A DNA stretch of 17,382 nt from a bacterium. GTDB lineage: Bacteria > Patescibacteriota > Minisyncoccia > Phycocordibacterales > Phycocordibacteraceae. The stretch spans positions 1 through 17,382 of the forward strand of contig JAJXVW010000006.1 in the NCBI GenBank assembly GCA_021781935.1. Direction: 5' to 3'. This document shows, piece by piece, positions 5,945 through 12,045 of the stretch; within the stretch, counting starts at the first letter, position 1; each line of letters begins with the position of its first letter. Both the position numbers and the translations under genes were made by a program. Under the pieces are notes generated by a model. That model had not been told where the DNA came from. It searched no databases and was given only the letters and a program-made list of their open reading frames with translations.

Positions 5945-7099
5945 TTATCGAATTTCGGCGCTAAACGCGTTCGCCGTTGCCGCCTCGAGCTTCTGGTGCA
6001 GCGTGTCGACCTCTCCGCTCGTGAGCGTGCGGTCAAGCGCTCGGTAGGTGATGCGATAGGCGTAGCTCATTCGGTCCGCGCCGAACTTTGCGTCATTCTC
6101 ATAACGGTCGAGCAGCGCGACGTCTTCCACGAGGTCGCCGCCGATCTCGCGCACGAGGTCGAAGTAGTCGTTCGGCACGAATGTCTTCCGCACGATGAAC
6201 GAGATGTCACGCAGTGCCGGCGGGTATTTCGAGACTTCACGGTAGGTCTCTCCGAGCACGAGCTGCTTCTTCACGCGCTCGTCCTCGCTCCAGAGCAGGC
6301 GGATGTCAGGGAGCGCCATCGAGGCGATCGCGAGCCGTTCGAGCCCGAAGCCGAATGCCCAGCCGTGATATCCTTCGACGCCCATCTTTGCGAGCACGCT
6401 CGCTTTCGGCATGCCGCCGCCCAAGAGTTCCAGCCATTCGCCCTTCGCGGGCCCTTCCGCAGCTGTGCCTTTCACGTTCAGTTCGAGCTCGAGCGAGGGA
6501 TCGGTGTATGGGAAGGTGTCCGGATTGAATCGGAATCGCGCGGACTCGCCGAACACGCTTTTCGCGATCTGTGCGAGCGTCTCCATAAGGTCTTCGACGG
6601 TCACCGCTTCGGCCTCCGGCGCGATATACCAACCGCCGAGCTGATGGAAGACGTTCATGTGGCGGCTGTCGATCTCGTCCTTACGGTATACCTTGCCATA
6701 GCAGATGGCGCCCATGGACGCTCCGTTCGCGAGCCGTTCCTTGATGCGCGGGTCCGTGAGGTAGTAGTACCAAAAGACGGTGTCGTGGGTGCGCAGAATA
6801 TGCTTCGCGTCCACATAGTAAGTATCGCTCTTCGAGCGCGCGGGGTGGTTGGCAGGAAAGTCGAAGAGGTCGAACGATATGTCCGCGGGTACGATCTCGG
6901 GTATCTCGATGACGTCGAATCCAGCGAGCGCCGGTACCCGCTTCACCCGCTCGACGAGCTCGTGGAGCGGGCTGCCGGGCGTACGAGAAAGGTCGGGCAT
7001 CGCGAGATAGCGGCGCTCGCGGAGGGCCTCGAAATCGGTGCGCGCCTCGAGCTCGCTCCGGAGGCGCATCTCCTCGCTGCGGTCGATCGGTATCTCCAT
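5945..7099 (-). CDS. Phenylalanyl-tRNA synthetase, single-chain mitochondrial type
   Basis: A 384-residue class II synthetase that charges tRNA-Phe. The catalytic core resembles PheS, with motif 2 at 137-152 (VYRKDEIDSRH, FHQ), EWLELLGGGM at 221-230, and motif 3 at 247-259 (WAFGFGLERLA) continuing into LPDIRLLWSEDERVKKQ. The last about 95 residues (SKYPPALRDISF, DYFDLVREIGGDLVEDV, SYAYRITYRALDRTLT) are an FDX-ACB anticodon-binding domain, normally at the C-terminus of bacterial PheT. Fusion of the two in one chain is the layout of mitochondrial PheRS (human FARS2), and the wording of motifs 2 and 3 and of the FDX-ACB domain recalls FARS2 more than bacterial PheS. The usual Glu of the FHQ-x-E motif is Gly here (FHQLGG). 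An ATG at 7153 would add 18 residues; the one at 7099 is preferred because a promoter-like element lies between them. Confidence 0.9.
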   Translation of the reverse strand: MEIPIDRSEEMRLRSELEARTDFEALRERRYLAMPDLSRTPGSPLHELVERVKRVPALAGFDVIEIPEIVPADISFDLFDFPANHPARSKSDTYYVDAKHILRTHDTVFWYYYLTDPRIKERLANGASMGAICYGKVYRKDEIDSRHMNVFHQLGGWYIAPEAEAVTVEDLMETLAQIAKSVFGESARFRFNPDTFPYTDPSLELELNVKGTAAEGPAKGEWLELLGGGMPKASVLAKMGVEGYHGWAFGFGLERLAIASMALPDIRLLWSEDERVKKQLVLGETYREVSKYPPALRDISFIVRKTFVPNDYFDLVREIGGDLVEDVALLDRYENDAKFGADRMSYAYRITYRALDRTLTSGEVDTLHQKLEAATANAFSAEIR

Positions 7100-7107
7100 G
7101 ATGTCCG

Positions 7108-7116
7108 AGTGTAGCA
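7108..7116 (-). promoter_or_regulatory. Extended -10 promoter of the PheRS gene
   Basis: The minus strand reads TGCTACACT; the -10 hexamer (7108-7113) ends 8 bases before the ATG at 7099. This supports that start over the upstream ATG at 7153 and predicts an almost leaderless mRNA. Confidence 0.45.
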
Positions 7117-7153
7117 GGACCGCGGGGAATCGGGAACGGCCAGCCGCTTTCAT

Positions 7154-7182
7154 TTCACGTCGGCGTCCGCATACGCTAGGAT
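7154..7182 (+). promoter_or_regulatory. Probable promoter of the histidine phosphatase-folB pair
   Basis: TTCACG (7154-7159), a 17-base spacer and TAGGAT (7177-7182), ending 6 bases before the ATG at 7189. An overlapping alternative -10 is TACGCT at 7173-7178. It faces the divergent PheRS promoter within the same 89-base gap. Confidence 0.4.
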
Positions 7183-7188
7183 GAGCGC

Positions 7189-7821
7189 ATGGCAGTCCTG
7201 AAGCATGTCTATCTCGTCCGGCATGGGGAAACGGATAGCAATGTCGACGGCATCTTCCGCGGACGCGACTCCGCGCTTACCGACCGCGGCAGGGAGCAGG
7301 CGCGCATCGTTGCGGGACGCATCGGGCGCCTGAATGTCGAAGCGCTCGTGTCGAGCACCTATCCGCGCGCGCTCGATACGGCTGGTGCAATCGCGGAAGT
7401 CACGGGGCTCATGGTGGAGCCGCATGAACTCTTCGTCGAGGCGAAGGAGGCGAGCGCGCTCAGAGGAAAACCGAAGGACCATCCGGAACGGGTTGCCGCA
7501 CTCGCTGCCATGGATGCACAGAACCATCCTGAGTACCGTCATTCCGATGAAGAAAATTTCCGCGAACTTTCCGAGCGGGCGCGAGCCGCGCTCGATTTCC
7601 TGCGCCATCACGAGGCCGCTTCATTGTGCGTCGTGACGCACGGCGCGTTCCTGAGAGTCCTCACCGGCTCGGTGCTATTTCGGGATGACTTCCTGCGAAG
7701 CCAATTCGTACAGATGCTCCGCCACTTTAAGACCGAGAACACGGGAGTGAGCCATATCTGTTACACGGACGACCAGGGTTGGCAGCTCATAACGCTGAAC
7801 GATGACGCGCATCTCCTCTAG
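7189..7821 (+). CDS. Histidine phosphatase superfamily protein (phosphoglycerate mutase-like)
   Basis: A 210-residue branch-1 histidine phosphatase. The catalytic RHG motif is at residues 11-13 (LVRHGETDSN), with the phospho-accepting His12. A second pocket Arg is likely Arg60 (SSTYPRALDTA) and the second catalytic His is His151 (VVTHGAFLRV). These are all the residues expected for an active enzyme that transfers phosphate through a phosphohistidine. The fold serves phosphoglycerate mutases, alpha-ribazole and sugar phosphatases, and nucleotide phosphatases; the substrate cannot be told from sequence. The folB-like ATG lies two bases after its stop, so the two are probably co-translated. Action on a phosphorylated pterin is a guess based only on that link. 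Confidence 0.88.
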   Translation: MAVLKHVYLVRHGETDSNVDGIFRGRDSALTDRGREQARIVAGRIGRLNVEALVSSTYPRALDTAGAIAEVTGLMVEPHELFVEAKEASALRGKPKDHPERVAALAAMDAQNHPEYRHSDEENFRELSERARAALDFLRHHEAASLCVVTHGAFLRVLTGSVLFRDDFLRSQFVQMLRHFKTENTGVSHICYTDDQGWQLITLNDDAHLL

Positions 7822-7823
7822 CC

Positions 7824-8174
7824 ATGGACTACGTTACGCTCTCAAACTTCAAGATTATCGGCATCCATGGGCACCATGACCATGAGCGCCATGTTGAGCA
7901 GGAGTTCGAGGTGTCTGTGCGGGTCGGCTGCGATGTCGTCGCGGCGGGGACGAGTGATTCGCTTCCGGACACGATCGATTTCGATTTCCTGCGCGGCTGC
8001 GTCGAGGACGTGTTTGCGCGCAGGAGCTACTACCTCGTCGAGGCTCTCGCCGAGGATATCGCTCGCGCGGTTCTGAAGGACGAACGCGCGCGCGAGGTCA
8101 CCGTTTCTCTGCAGAAAAAGGCCGTCTGGACGGACGCGATTCCCGGCATCGAGATCACGAGGAACAGGGCGTAA
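7824..8174 (+). CDS. folB: Dihydroneopterin aldolase-like protein (FolB family)
   Basis: A 116-residue protein matching the tunnelling-fold family of dihydroneopterin aldolase and epimerase, which in folate synthesis cleaves dihydroneopterin to 6-hydroxymethyl-dihydropterin. It has the GIHGHHDHE start with a Glu at residue 21 (Glu22 of the S. aureus enzyme by my alignment), the conserved LVEALAEDIA helix and a Lys near 98-99 (catalytic Lys100 equivalent), ending PGIEITR. The catalytic Tyr (Tyr54 in S. aureus, in TVHYGEV) is Phe53 here (TIDFDFL). The last step may therefore differ, or the protein may do another job. No other folate gene is in the window. It is coupled to the upstream phosphatase and is followed after 50 bases by gyrB. 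Confidence 0.85.
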   Translation: MDYVTLSNFKIIGIHGHHDHERHVEQEFEVSVRVGCDVVAAGTSDSLPDTIDFDFLRGCVEDVFARRSYYLVEALAEDIARAVLKDERAREVTVSLQKKAVWTDAIPGIEITRNRA

Positions 8175-8189
8175 AACAGTGCCATTCGT

Positions 8190-8198
8190 GGTATACTT
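8190..8198 (+). promoter_or_regulatory. Extended -10 promoter of gyrB
   Basis: TGGTATACT is a strong extended -10; it ends 26 bases before the gyrB ATG, giving a leader of about 20 bases without a Shine-Dalgarno. No clear -35. Confidence 0.55.
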
Positions 8199-8224
8199 GC
8201 GGTAACCGAAATCCGGCTATTTTT

Positions 8225-10306
8225 ATGGCTAAAAAGGCTGAAAACACCCCTAAGAAGTCCTCCTACGACGCCTCGAGCATCCAGGTGCTCGAGGGGCTCG
8301 AGCCGGTGCGCAAGCGCCCGGGCATGTACATCGGGACGACCGGCCCCGAGGGGCTCCATCACCTCATCTCGGAGATTTTCGACAACGCGCGCGACGAAGC
8401 CATGGGCGGCTACGCCGACGATATCGAAGTGGCGCTTCTTCCGGGCGGCTACGTGCGCGTCGTCGACAATGGCCGCGGCATTCCGGTCGGCATCCACCCG
8501 AAGACGAAGGTCTCCGCGCTCGAGACGATCATGACGACGCTGCACGCCGGCGGCAAGTTCGGCGGCGAGGATTCCGGCTACAAGGTTTCGGGCGGCCTCC
8601 ACGGCGTCGGCGCGTCGGTCGTGAACGCGCTCTCGACCAGCATGAAGGTGCTCGTCCACAAAGATGGCGGGATCCACATGCAGGAATACCAGATCGGCAA
8701 GCCGCTTGCGAAGGTGAAGCGGGTCGGCAAGACGAAGCGGCAGGGCTCGATCGTCATGTTTCGTCCCGACGAGAGCATATTCACGGGCGGGGTCGAGTGG
8801 AACTGGGAGAAGATCGTGAATCATCTGCGGCAGCAGGCGTACCTCGTGAAGGACGTGCGCATCACGGTGATCGACGCGCGCGAGGAGACGCGCGCCGGTA
8901 TGGAAGCGGATGACGTCTTCTATCTGCGCGAGCTGCCGCTCGACGTGCCGTCGATGACGTTCTTCTTCGAAGGCGGCCTGCGCTCGCTCGTGGCGTTCTA
9001 CAACAAGCACCAGACGCCGGTCCACAAGAATATCTTCTACGTCGACAAGGAGCAGGACGGGGTCGCTGTCGAAGTCGCGCTCCAGTACGTGGACGACATC
9101 ACGCCCCGGCTCATCGCGTTCGCGAACAATATCTACAATCCCGAGCACGGAACGCATGTGACCGGCTTCAAGACGGCGCTCACGCGCACCTTGAACACCT
9201 ACGGTCGCGCCGCGGGCCTCATCAAGGAGAAGGACGAGAACTTCACAGGCGACGATGTGCTCGAAGGCATTACCGCGGTGGTCTCCGTGAAGCTTCCGGA
9301 GATCCAGTTCGAAGGGCAGACCAAGGCGAAGCTCGGCAGCGTCGAGGCGCAGGGCGCGACCGCGACCGTCTTCGGCGAGGCGTTCGCGGCCTTCCTCGAG
9401 GAGAATCCGGATGACGCGAGAGCGATCGTGAACAAAGTGCTGCTCGCCTTGAAGGCGCGGAAGGCGGCGAAAGCCGCCAAGGACTCGGTGCTTCGCAAGG
9501 GCGCGCTCGAAGGCATGACGCTCCCCGGGAAGCTCGCCGACTGCCAGACGAAATCCGCGGAAGAGTCCGAACTTTTCATCGTAGAGGGAGATTCGGCGGG
9601 CGGTACCGCAAAGACCGGACGCGATCGCCGTACGCAGGCCATCTTGCCGCTCCGCGGCAAGATCCTGAACGTCGAGCGGGCGCGCCTCGACAAGATGCTC
9701 GCCTCCGAGCAGGTCAAGAATCTGGTGGTCGCGCTCGGCACCGCGATCGGCGACGTCTTCGATATTTCCAAGCTGCGATACCATAAGCTTATCATCGCCA
9801 CCGATGCCGACGTGGACGGCGCGCATATCCGCACGCTCATCTTGACGCTCTTCTACCGCCATTTCCGACCGATCATCGATGGCGGATTCGTCTACATTGC
9901 GCAGCCGCCGCTCTATAAGATCACCCGCGGTAAGGAGGTGCACTACGCGTACGCCGACGCCGAGAAGGCGAAGATCCTGAAGGAGATGGGCGTGGCGGAG
10001 GAGGATGCGGTCGAGCTCAGCGAAGGAGAATCTGCTGAACGCGAGGCGCAGGAGGGGGAGGAGGAAGCGCCGAAGGCGAAGAAAAGCGCGCGCGCGAATG
10101 TGCAGCGCTACAAGGGCTTGGGCGAGATGAATGCCTCCGAACTCTGGGAGACCACGATGGATCCGGCGCACCGCGTGCTGAAGCGGGTTACGGTCGAGGA
10201 TGCCGAAGCAGCCGACCGAATCTTTGACATCCTCATGGGCACGGACGTTGCGAGCCGCAAGTCGTTCATCCAGAGCAACGCGAAAGCCGCGACGTTGGAC
10301 GTATAG
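8225..10306 (+). CDS. gyrB: DNA gyrase subunit B (type IIA topoisomerase ATPase subunit)
   Basis: A 693-residue ATPase and TOPRIM subunit that, with GyrA, introduces negative supercoils. The GHKL ATP site includes the Mg-binding Asn54 (SEIFDNARDEA, with Glu50 and Asp57), DNGRGIPV (81-88) and GGLHGVGAS (123-131). The switch Lys lies in QTKAKLGS (about 365-372). TOPRIM has EGDSAGG (454-460) and DADVDGAHI (527-535), and the C-terminal QRYKGLGEMN is at 627-636. The length is that of short GyrB/ParE proteins without the large enterobacterial insert. An acidic, low-complexity insertion (about 591-624, many Glu/Ala/Lys) sits just before QRYKGLGEMN. ParE is the alternative identity; telling them apart needs the partner subunit. 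It ends at a strong hairpin terminator. Confidence 0.95.
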   Translation: MAKKAENTPKKSSYDASSIQVLEGLEPVRKRPGMYIGTTGPEGLHHLISEIFDNARDEAMGGYADDIEVALLPGGYVRVVDNGRGIPVGIHPKTKVSALETIMTTLHAGGKFGGEDSGYKVSGGLHGVGASVVNALSTSMKVLVHKDGGIHMQEYQIGKPLAKVKRVGKTKRQGSIVMFRPDESIFTGGVEWNWEKIVNHLRQQAYLVKDVRITVIDAREETRAGMEADDVFYLRELPLDVPSMTFFFEGGLRSLVAFYNKHQTPVHKNIFYVDKEQDGVAVEVALQYVDDITPRLIAFANNIYNPEHGTHVTGFKTALTRTLNTYGRAAGLIKEKDENFTGDDVLEGITAVVSVKLPEIQFEGQTKAKLGSVEAQGATATVFGEAFAAFLEENPDDARAIVNKVLLALKARKAAKAAKDSVLRKGALEGMTLPGKLADCQTKSAEESELFIVEGDSAGGTAKTGRDRRTQAILPLRGKILNVERARLDKMLASEQVKNLVVALGTAIGDVFDISKLRYHKLIIATDADVDGAHIRTLILTLFYRHFRPIIDGGFVYIAQPPLYKITRGKEVHYAYADAEKAKILKEMGVAEEDAVELSEGESAEREAQEGEEEAPKAKKSARANVQRYKGLGEMNASELWETTMDPAHRVLKRVTVEDAEAADRIFDILMGTDVASRKSFIQSNAKAATLDV

Positions 10307-10341
10307 CTCCGGCGCCGGTTTCCCTTCGTGTTCGACGACCA

Positions 10342-10376
10342 CGAAGAATCCCGCGAGGTCCTCGCGGGATTCTTCG
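10342..10376. terminator. Bidirectional hairpin terminator between gyrB and the CARDB gene
   Basis: A perfect 16-bp stem (10342-10357 with 10361-10376, core AATCCCGCGAG/CTCGCGGGATT) with a GTC loop. It sits between two convergent genes, 35 bases after the gyrB stop and 20 bases after the CARDB stop on the other strand. The stem carries AAGAAT/ATTCTT at its base, but the T-run is short. Confidence 0.8.
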
Positions 10377-10396
10377 GTTACGCACGTGAAGCCAAC

Positions 10397-11140
10397 CTAC
10401 GAACCGAGAATGGTGAGCGTTGCCGACGCGTCGTTATTGGCGGCGTTCGCGTCTGTGCCGCCGGGATTCACGTGGATGGAAATCGTCTGATGGGCTCCCG
10501 GGTTCGCTTCATCAAAGCCGAGCGTGAACTGGATGCTCTCGCCCGGACGCAGCACCTGCTGCGTCGGCGCCGTGTAAACGTAGGCGGTCTGCGTCGGGAT
10601 CTTTGCCGTGAAATTCCACGCTTTCGAGACATTCGTGCCGACATTCTTCACCGTGAATACGATCGCCGGGCGGGAGCCGTGCGGTACCGTGGAGCTCGCG
10701 ACGAAAGATTCGGCAGACGTGGTCGCGAGATAGCCGATCCGGTCGATCGAGACGGCGAGATCCGGAAGCCCGTAGTACGTCCCCGTAGGCGTTGCTCCCG
10801 AGATCTCGGTGGTCGTCGAGGTCTCGCGGCCAGGCTGCGCCGCCGGATACGATCGTGTCGGAGCTCCCTGCGACCGAACGGCGGCCGGTGTCGACGGAGC
10901 GACCGTCGCGACGGTGGAGGTCGCGTTCGGTACGACCGAGAGTGAGGGTTTCTGCGCGGGGGAGAACAGGGAACTCAGGTAGACCGCCGCGGCGCCGAGC
11001 CGGTCGACGGTCGGCGGGACGAAACGTGCCGAGTATACGGCGCGCCACCAGCACGGCGCGCCTGGCCACCGACAACCCACCACGCCGGGGCCGTTTCGTG
11101 CGGATTCGCGCGTACCGGCGTGCGGGGCGAGTGGTTCCAT
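10397..11140 (-). CDS. Exported protein with a CARDB-like domain
   Basis: A 247-residue protein. The C-terminal about 120 residues fit a CARDB/APHP-type beta-sandwich: PDLAVSIDRIGYL (126-138), PAIVFTVKNVGTNVSKAW, LRPGESIQFTLGF and HVNPGGTDANAANNDASATLTI (about 223-244). Such domains are usually extracellular. Before it are a low-complexity Ser/Thr/Pro/Ala linker (about 62-122) and a hydrophobic segment (VDRLGAAAVYLSSLF, about 45-59) that could be a membrane anchor. The first about 38 residues are odd (Gly, Pro, Trp and Cys rich), so the start is uncertain; the ATG at 11140 is chosen because a good promoter lies 9 bases upstream. There is no LPxTG-like motif. It is divergent from the sortase gene, which suggests, without proving, a shared surface role. 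Confidence 0.7.
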   Translation of the reverse strand: MEPLAPHAGTRESARNGPGVVGCRWPGAPCWWRAVYSARFVPPTVDRLGAAAVYLSSLFSPAQKPSLSVVPNATSTVATVAPSTPAAVRSQGAPTRSYPAAQPGRETSTTTEISGATPTGTYYGLPDLAVSIDRIGYLATTSAESFVASSTVPHGSRPAIVFTVKNVGTNVSKAWNFTAKIPTQTAYVYTAPTQQVLRPGESIQFTLGFDEANPGAHQTISIHVNPGGTDANAANNDASATLTILGS

Positions 11141-11149
11141 GAGATAGGT

Positions 11150-11177
11150 AATTTACAATAATGTTATTGGCTGTCAA
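11150..11177 (-). promoter_or_regulatory. Promoter of the CARDB-like gene
   Basis: On the minus strand, consensus TTGACA (11172-11177), a 16-base spacer and TAAATT (11150-11155), ending 9 bases before the ATG at 11140. It is one of the best sigma-70-type matches in the window and predicts a near-leaderless mRNA. Confidence 0.65.
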
Positions 11178-11193
11178 GTCACTGCGCCGGTGC

Positions 11194-11222
11194 TTGACGA
11201 TATTGACAATACGGTGTATTTG
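11194..11222 (+). promoter_or_regulatory. Probable sortase promoter
   Basis: TTGACG (11194-11199), a 17-base spacer and TATTTG (11217-11222), 13 bases before the ATG at 11236. A second TTGACA at 11203-11208 has no matching -10. It lies back-to-back with the CARDB promoter in an AT-rich 95-base gap, unlike the GC-rich surroundings. Confidence 0.45.
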
Positions 11223-11235
11223 TTGGCAAGACGAT

Positions 11236-11928
11236 ATGGAGGAGTTGGTACGCATCACGGCCCGGCTCGTTCGGGCTGCCAGGCTCGCATATACGAGGAG
11301 GTGGAGCTTCCTCGCGCTGTCGCTACTCGTATTCCTTCTGTCCGTATACGCGCTTTCCGCCCTTAGCCTGCTTCCTGACGCGCCGGCCGCCCCCGCCCCC
11401 GCCCCCGCCAAAGTCACGCTGGCCTCGAGCACGCCCCTCGTGGCGTCCGCGGAGGCGACGACCGCCCTCGTGGGCATCGGCGAAGACCCGGTGAAGATTT
11501 CGATTCCCGCTATCAATCTCTCGGCCACCATCGCGAACCCTGACACGACTGACATTGCCGCGCTTGACTCGCTTCTTCTAAAGGGAGCCGTCCGGTACCC
11601 GACTTCCGCAACGCTCGGGGAAAATGGTAACCTCATCCTGTTCGGCCACTCGAGCTACCTTCCCATCGTACGAAACCAGGCCTATAAGACCTTTGACGGT
11701 ATCCAGAAGCTACGCCCGGGAGACGCCATCACGGTCTATTCATCTGACGCCGCGTACAGCTACCGCGTGCGGAGCGTCGAGAAGGAGGACGCGACCTCGG
11801 CCGCCATCCCGCTGTCCGTGAGCGGGAAGGTTCTCACGCTCTCCACGTGCGATTCCTTCGCCGCGAAGACCGACCGGTTCGTCGTCACGGCAGACTTCGT
11901 GAGTAGTCATCCGATTACGGCTTCATAG
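11236..11928 (+). CDS. Sortase (transpeptidase), membrane-anchored
   Basis: A 230-residue sortase. An N-terminal basic stretch and transmembrane helix (about 23-46) are followed by a Pro/Ala linker and a sortase beta-barrel: KISIPAINLSATI (87-99), then the catalytic His138 in LILFGHSSYL, Cys205 in LTLSTCDSF and Arg214 in KTDRFVV. The Leu/Thr-x-Thr-Cys and Asp-Arg-Phe contexts are standard. Sortases cleave LPxTG-like motifs between Thr and Gly and join the product to a nucleophile or hydrolyse it. The plausible substrate in the window is the protein at 13258-16470 with IPYTG. An in-frame ATG at 11161 would add 25 residues, but the likely promoter lies inside that extension, so 11236 was chosen. 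The class is not assigned. Confidence 0.9.
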   Translation: MEELVRITARLVRAARLAYTRRWSFLALSLLVFLLSVYALSALSLLPDAPAAPAPAPAKVTLASSTPLVASAEATTALVGIGEDPVKISIPAINLSATIANPDTTDIAALDSLLLKGAVRYPTSATLGENGNLILFGHSSYLPIVRNQAYKTFDGIQKLRPGDAITVYSSDAAYSYRVRSVEKEDATSAAIPLSVSGKVLTLSTCDSFAAKTDRFVVTADFVSSHPITAS

Positions 11929-11942
11929 CCGCCGTCGGGTGA

Positions 11943-11979
11943 CTCTTCGCAAGAAGAGACCGGAGCCAAGGTAGCTCCG
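11943..11979 (+). terminator. Two consecutive hairpins after the sortase gene
   Basis: Hairpin 1 is CTCTTC (11943-11948), GCAA tetraloop, GAAGAG (11953-11958). Hairpin 2 is CGGAGC (11961-11966) with GCTCCG (11974-11979). There is no T-run, so they may mark a processed or weak terminator or be part of the leader of the next gene. Confidence 0.35.
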
Positions 11980-11997
11980 TACTGTACCTTCAACCAT

Positions 11998-12038
11998 GCC
12001 GTCTCTCACATGAGAGCGGCGCAATACAATAGAGGAGG
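11998..12038 (+). promoter_or_regulatory. Palindrome, -10 box and Shine-Dalgarno of the Cys-rich protein gene
   Basis: GCCG-T-CTCTCA (11998-12008) pairs with TGAGAGCGGC (12011-12020) around a CA centre. TACAAT (12025-12030) follows, then a perfect AGGAGG (12033-12038) 7 bases before the ATG at 12046. The palindrome covers the expected -35 position, as an operator would. This is the only full-length Shine-Dalgarno in the window. Confidence 0.5.
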
Positions 12039-12045
12039 AACACCG

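Noticed and set aside
7100..7153. N-terminal extension of the PheRS from the ATG at 7153
   Set aside because: The added 18 residues are not family-like, and the extended -10 at 7108-7116 lies within them.
8030..10342. Long 770-codon open frame on the minus strand
   Set aside because: It is antisense to gyrB, Arg/Leu/Asp/His rich with no family motif, and is explained by GC-rich codon bias on the opposite strand.
11161..11235. Sortase start at the upstream in-frame ATG (11161)
   Set aside because: The region is AT-rich, holds the likely promoters of both divergent genes, and the residues do not read as a membrane-protein N-terminus.
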